The position numbers were made by a program, and so were the translations under genes. From DATMFV01 sp964651005 (GTDB taxonomy: Bacteria; Verrucomicrobiota; Verrucomicrobiia; Chthoniobacterales; Chthoniobacteraceae), in NCBI GenBank assembly GCA_964651005.1, contig CAZYVL010000107.1:1-8301 (forward strand): 8,301 bases of DNA, read 5' to 3'. Below the pieces are notes generated by a model. That model worked only from the letters and a program-made list of their open reading frames with translations. It was not told the origin of the DNA and did not search any database. Below, in pieces: positions 5,789 to 8,301 of the stretch (its first letter is position 1; the number at the start of each line of letters is the position of its first letter).

Positions 5789-8243
5789 CCCGGTCGTCGC
5801 GGTACGTGCCGCGCGTCACCCCGAGCTGCGAGCGCGCCGCCAGCTCCCGCCAGAGGCTCCCGCCCTCGCTCTCCCCGGCGAGCAGCCGCCGGTAGGCGTT
5901 CACCACGTGCGCCGTCCGCGCCGCATCCTCCTCCAGCAGCTCCACCCGAGAGCGCCGCAGCCCCGCGTGGCTCAGGCTCTCGAAAAACTCCGCGCCCGTT
6001 TGCGCCACGGCGTTATAAAGCGTGTTGCGGCAGCCGACGTCCGCACGCAGCGGGTGCTCCATCCCCACGCGGTCGCGCAGGTGCACCCGGTGGCTCTCGC
6101 ACGGCCGCCCGCAATCGAGAAACGACTTGCCCTCGGAAAGAAACGCCGCGAAGACGCAATGCTCCATGTGAAACATCGGCATATGCTGGTGGATCGTCAG
6201 TTCGAACCACGCGGGCGGCGCGTTTTCCAGCAGAGCGAGCGCCTGCCCGGCGTTGAGGTCGCAGGAGAGCGTCACGCACTCCAGCCCTTTTCCCATGAAA
6301 AACTCCGCGCTTAGCGGATTGGCGATGTTGAGCGAAAAATCGCCCACTTTCCGCAGCGGACTCTTTTGGAAGTATTCCACCGCGCCGAGATTGCGCACCA
6401 GCACGCCATCCGGGGCGGCGTTTTCGATCAGCTTGAAAAAGCCGTGCTCGCCCGCTTTCTGGATGCGCGGCGTCGCGAGAAAAACCGCCGCCGCGCTCTG
6501 TTGGCGAACCCGCGCCACCGCCGCCGCATAGCGGCGGATGTCTTCAAAATCGACATAAAGCGTCTCGACGCCGCAGCCGAGGGCCGCCTCGATCTGTTCT
6601 TCGCTCCGGCAGAGCACGGCGAGCCGATGCCGCTCCCGGTTCGCGCCTTCATCGCGCCCCGCGTCTTTCTTGCGCAGGGGCCGCACGATCTCGGCGACGG
6701 AGATCGCGTGTTCGGGCCGCGCGCGTTCCGCCTCCATCTGGAAAAGAAGCTCGCGCCGCACGCGGTTGAGCTCCCCGATGGGGAGGAGCACCGCTCCTTC
6801 CAGTTCGTTGCGGAACGCCCCGCAGACAAACGGGGACGCGCCGAAACGCGCGAGATGTTCGCGCAGCCTCTCCCCGGTCAACGGGGCCGTGCGCGCCGTT
6901 TCCAGCACGATCCGCGAAGCGACCCGGAAGCACTCGGCCTCCACCGTCGCTTCCAGGGTAAGCGGCTCCCCCTCGCGGCCCGAGACGCGGAGATCGACCG
7001 CCCGGCGGCGGCGCGGCGCGAGGTTTCCGGCGAAGCTCCTTCTCAGCGCCGCGTTGAGCGCGGGGTCGTCGGTTTTCCAGACCCGGTCGCCCGGCTGGAT
7101 GCGGTGAAAATCGACATGGCCGCGCCCGAAGAAAAGCCGCCTGCCGCGCACTTCGAAGACGCGCCCGCCCTGCTCCTGGTTCGTATCGCCTCCGGTGTCG
7201 AACACCACGCCGTCGCCCGGTTTGATGGCGGTTTCCGGCGCGGCGATCTCCACGAAATCGCGCCCCACCTCGCTGATCCGCCCCAGAAACGGCCCCCGCT
7301 TCTTGCCGAAGCGCGCGGAGACAAGTTCCTGGTGGTTGACCCCGTGCATCCAGCCCGGATAAAGGCCGCGCGAAAAGGTCATCTCCAGCGGGTAGCGATC
7401 CCCCGCCGTCGTCTCCCATGCCGCCCCCGCCAGCGCGCGGTCGAGCGCCTTGCGGTACACCTGGCAGACCGCCGCCACGTACTCCGGGGCCTTGAGCCGC
7501 CCCTCGATCTTGAACGAGAGTACGCCCGCCTCCAGCAGCGCGGGGATCTCGTCCACCGCCGCGAGGTCCTGCGGCGAAAGCAGGTAACGCCGGTCGCCCA
7601 GATCGCGCGGCGCGCCGTCCACGATGAGTTCATACGGCATCCGGCACGCCTGCGCGCACTCGCCCCGGTTCGCGCTCCGGCGTCCCAGGGATTCGCTCGT
7701 CAGACATTGGCCCGAGTACGCCACGCAAAGCGCCCCATGCACGAAGACCTCCAGCTCCAGGAGCGACGCCCCCGTGGCGCGGAACCTCTCCAGCTCCCGC
7801 AGCGAAAGCTCGCGCGCGAGTACCACGCGGTCGATGCCGAGTTCCCGGTGTACCATCGCGGCTCCTTCCGGGGAGGTGATCGTCATCTGCGTGGAGGCGT
7901 GGATCGGCAGATCGGGGACGATCCGCCTGGCCAGCCGCACCAGCCCGATGTCCTGCACGATAAGCGCGTCCACCCCCGAGCGGTTGAGCGCGCGCAGGAA
8001 TGCCGCCGCCTCTTCGAGTTCCTCCGTAAAGACCAGCGTGTTGAAGGCCACATACGCCTTCACCCCGTGCCGGTGGCAGAACGCGACCACCTCCGGCAGC
8101 TCCTCTTCGCTGAAGTTGTCCGCCCGCAGCCGGGCGTTGAAGCGCGGCAGGCCGAAGTAAACCGCGTCCGCGCCATTGGCGACCGCCGCGCGCACGCAGT
8201 CCCAGTTGCCCGCAGGGGCGAGAAGTTCCGGAGTCGGGTTCAT
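5784..8243 (-). CDS. U32-family protein (RlhA/collagenase-like) with duplicated U32 unit
   Basis: The predicted product has 819 residues. Residues 6-260 are a classical U32 unit: LLAPAGNWDCVRAAVANGAD (7-26), HASTQMTITSPEGA (115-128) and the signature EVFVHGALCVAYSGQC (165-180). Cys173, Cys180, Cys196 and Cys200 follow the four-cysteine pattern that in studied relatives holds an iron-sulfur cluster. FKIEGRLKAPEYVAA (244-258) closes the unit. Residues about 290-500 fit the middle region, including the DUF3656-like part, of the E. coli RlhA type. RlhA makes 5-hydroxycytidine in 23S rRNA and TrhP hydroxylates tRNA uridine, so RNA hydroxylation is the best guess, with the exact target open; 'peptidase' is a historical name. 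Residues 540-760 look like a second, diverged U32 unit with its own four cysteines (696, 711, 715, 738). E. coli RlhA is near 650 residues, so this protein is long. ATG 8243 opens directly onto the conserved start; a TTG at 8288 would add 15 basic, unconserved residues. No Shine-Dalgarno is seen. Confidence 0.85.
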   Translation of the reverse strand: MNPTPELLAPAGNWDCVRAAVANGADAVYFGLPRFNARLRADNFSEEELPEVVAFCHRHGVKAYVAFNTLVFTEELEEAAAFLRALNRSGVDALIVQDIGLVRLARRIVPDLPIHASTQMTITSPEGAAMVHRELGIDRVVLARELSLRELERFRATGASLLELEVFVHGALCVAYSGQCLTSESLGRRSANRGECAQACRMPYELIVDGAPRDLGDRRYLLSPQDLAAVDEIPALLEAGVLSFKIEGRLKAPEYVAAVCQVYRKALDRALAGAAWETTAGDRYPLEMTFSRGLYPGWMHGVNHQELVSARFGKKRGPFLGRISEVGRDFVEIAAPETAIKPGDGVVFDTGGDTNQEQGGRVFEVRGRRLFFGRGHVDFHRIQPGDRVWKTDDPALNAALRRSFAGNLAPRRRRAVDLRVSGREGEPLTLEATVEAECFRVASRIVLETARTAPLTGERLREHLARFGASPFVCGAFRNELEGAVLLPIGELNRVRRELLFQMEAERARPEHAISVAEIVRPLRKKDAGRDEGANRERHRLAVLCRSEEQIEAALGCGVETLYVDFEDIRRYAAAVARVRQQSAAAVFLATPRIQKAGEHGFFKLIENAAPDGVLVRNLGAVEYFQKSPLRKVGDFSLNIANPLSAEFFMGKGLECVTLSCDLNAGQALALLENAPPAWFELTIHQHMPMFHMEHCVFAAFLSEGKSFLDCGRPCESHRVHLRDRVGMEHPLRADVGCRNTLYNAVAQTGAEFFESLSHAGLRRSRVELLEEDAARTAHVVNAYRRLLAGESEGGSLWRELAARSQLGVTRGTYRDDRV

Positions 8244-8301
8244 CAGCCGGGCAACGTAGCACGAGGGCCGTCGCGGGCGAAACTTCAATCGCCGGTCCAG
8301 T

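Noticed and set aside
8244..8301. Promoter or leader upstream of the U32 gene
   Set aside because: Only 58 bases remain before the window ends, and no promoter hexamers or ribosome site are recognisable.

Overview
The window reads as a piece of a GC-rich bacterial chromosome carrying mainly housekeeping-type genes. No rRNA, tRNA, CRISPR array, transposase or phage gene is visible. The combination of a two-unit U32 protein, RarA, a YceI protein with a signal peptide, weak or absent Shine-Dalgarno sequences and high GC would suit a Verrucomicrobiota-like or Planctomycetota-like organism. That placement is an inference from general impression, with low to moderate confidence; no marker gene here settles it.

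The left end (1 to about 1000) is less GC-rich than the rest. It holds an unrecognised 151-residue ORF that may begin outside the window (7-462). A 163-bp imperfect inverted repeat follows at 529-691; it is non-coding and resembles a MITE or a large REP-like element. Directly against its right edge lies a small two-helix membrane protein gene with a TTG start (698-994).

From about 1100 the sequence becomes strongly GC-rich and compact. On the minus strand, read right to left, a secreted YceI-family lipid-binding protein (3293-2670) is followed 55 nt later by an FGGY sugar kinase resembling gluconokinase (2614-1100). A site-2-protease-type (M50) membrane metalloprotease with a cysteine-rich, zinc-ribbon-like tail (3427-4332, plus strand) diverges from the YceI gene across a 133-nt intergenic region.

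The M50 gene ends 16 nt from the end of the next gene, which is convergent: rarA, the AAA+ replication-associated recombination ATPase (5722-4349, minus). Upstream of rarA on the same strand is a long U32-family protein (8243-5784) of the RlhA/collagenase-like type. Its C-terminal half looks like a second, diverged copy of the U32 unit. A TATAAT hexamer overlapping the U32 stop codon could give rarA its own promoter.

The genes do not form one pathway: the U32/rarA block concerns probable RNA modification and DNA replication stress, while YceI, the sugar kinase and the membrane protease are separate envelope and metabolic functions. The least explained parts are the inverted-repeat element, the small membrane ORF next to it, and the duplicated architecture of the U32 protein.
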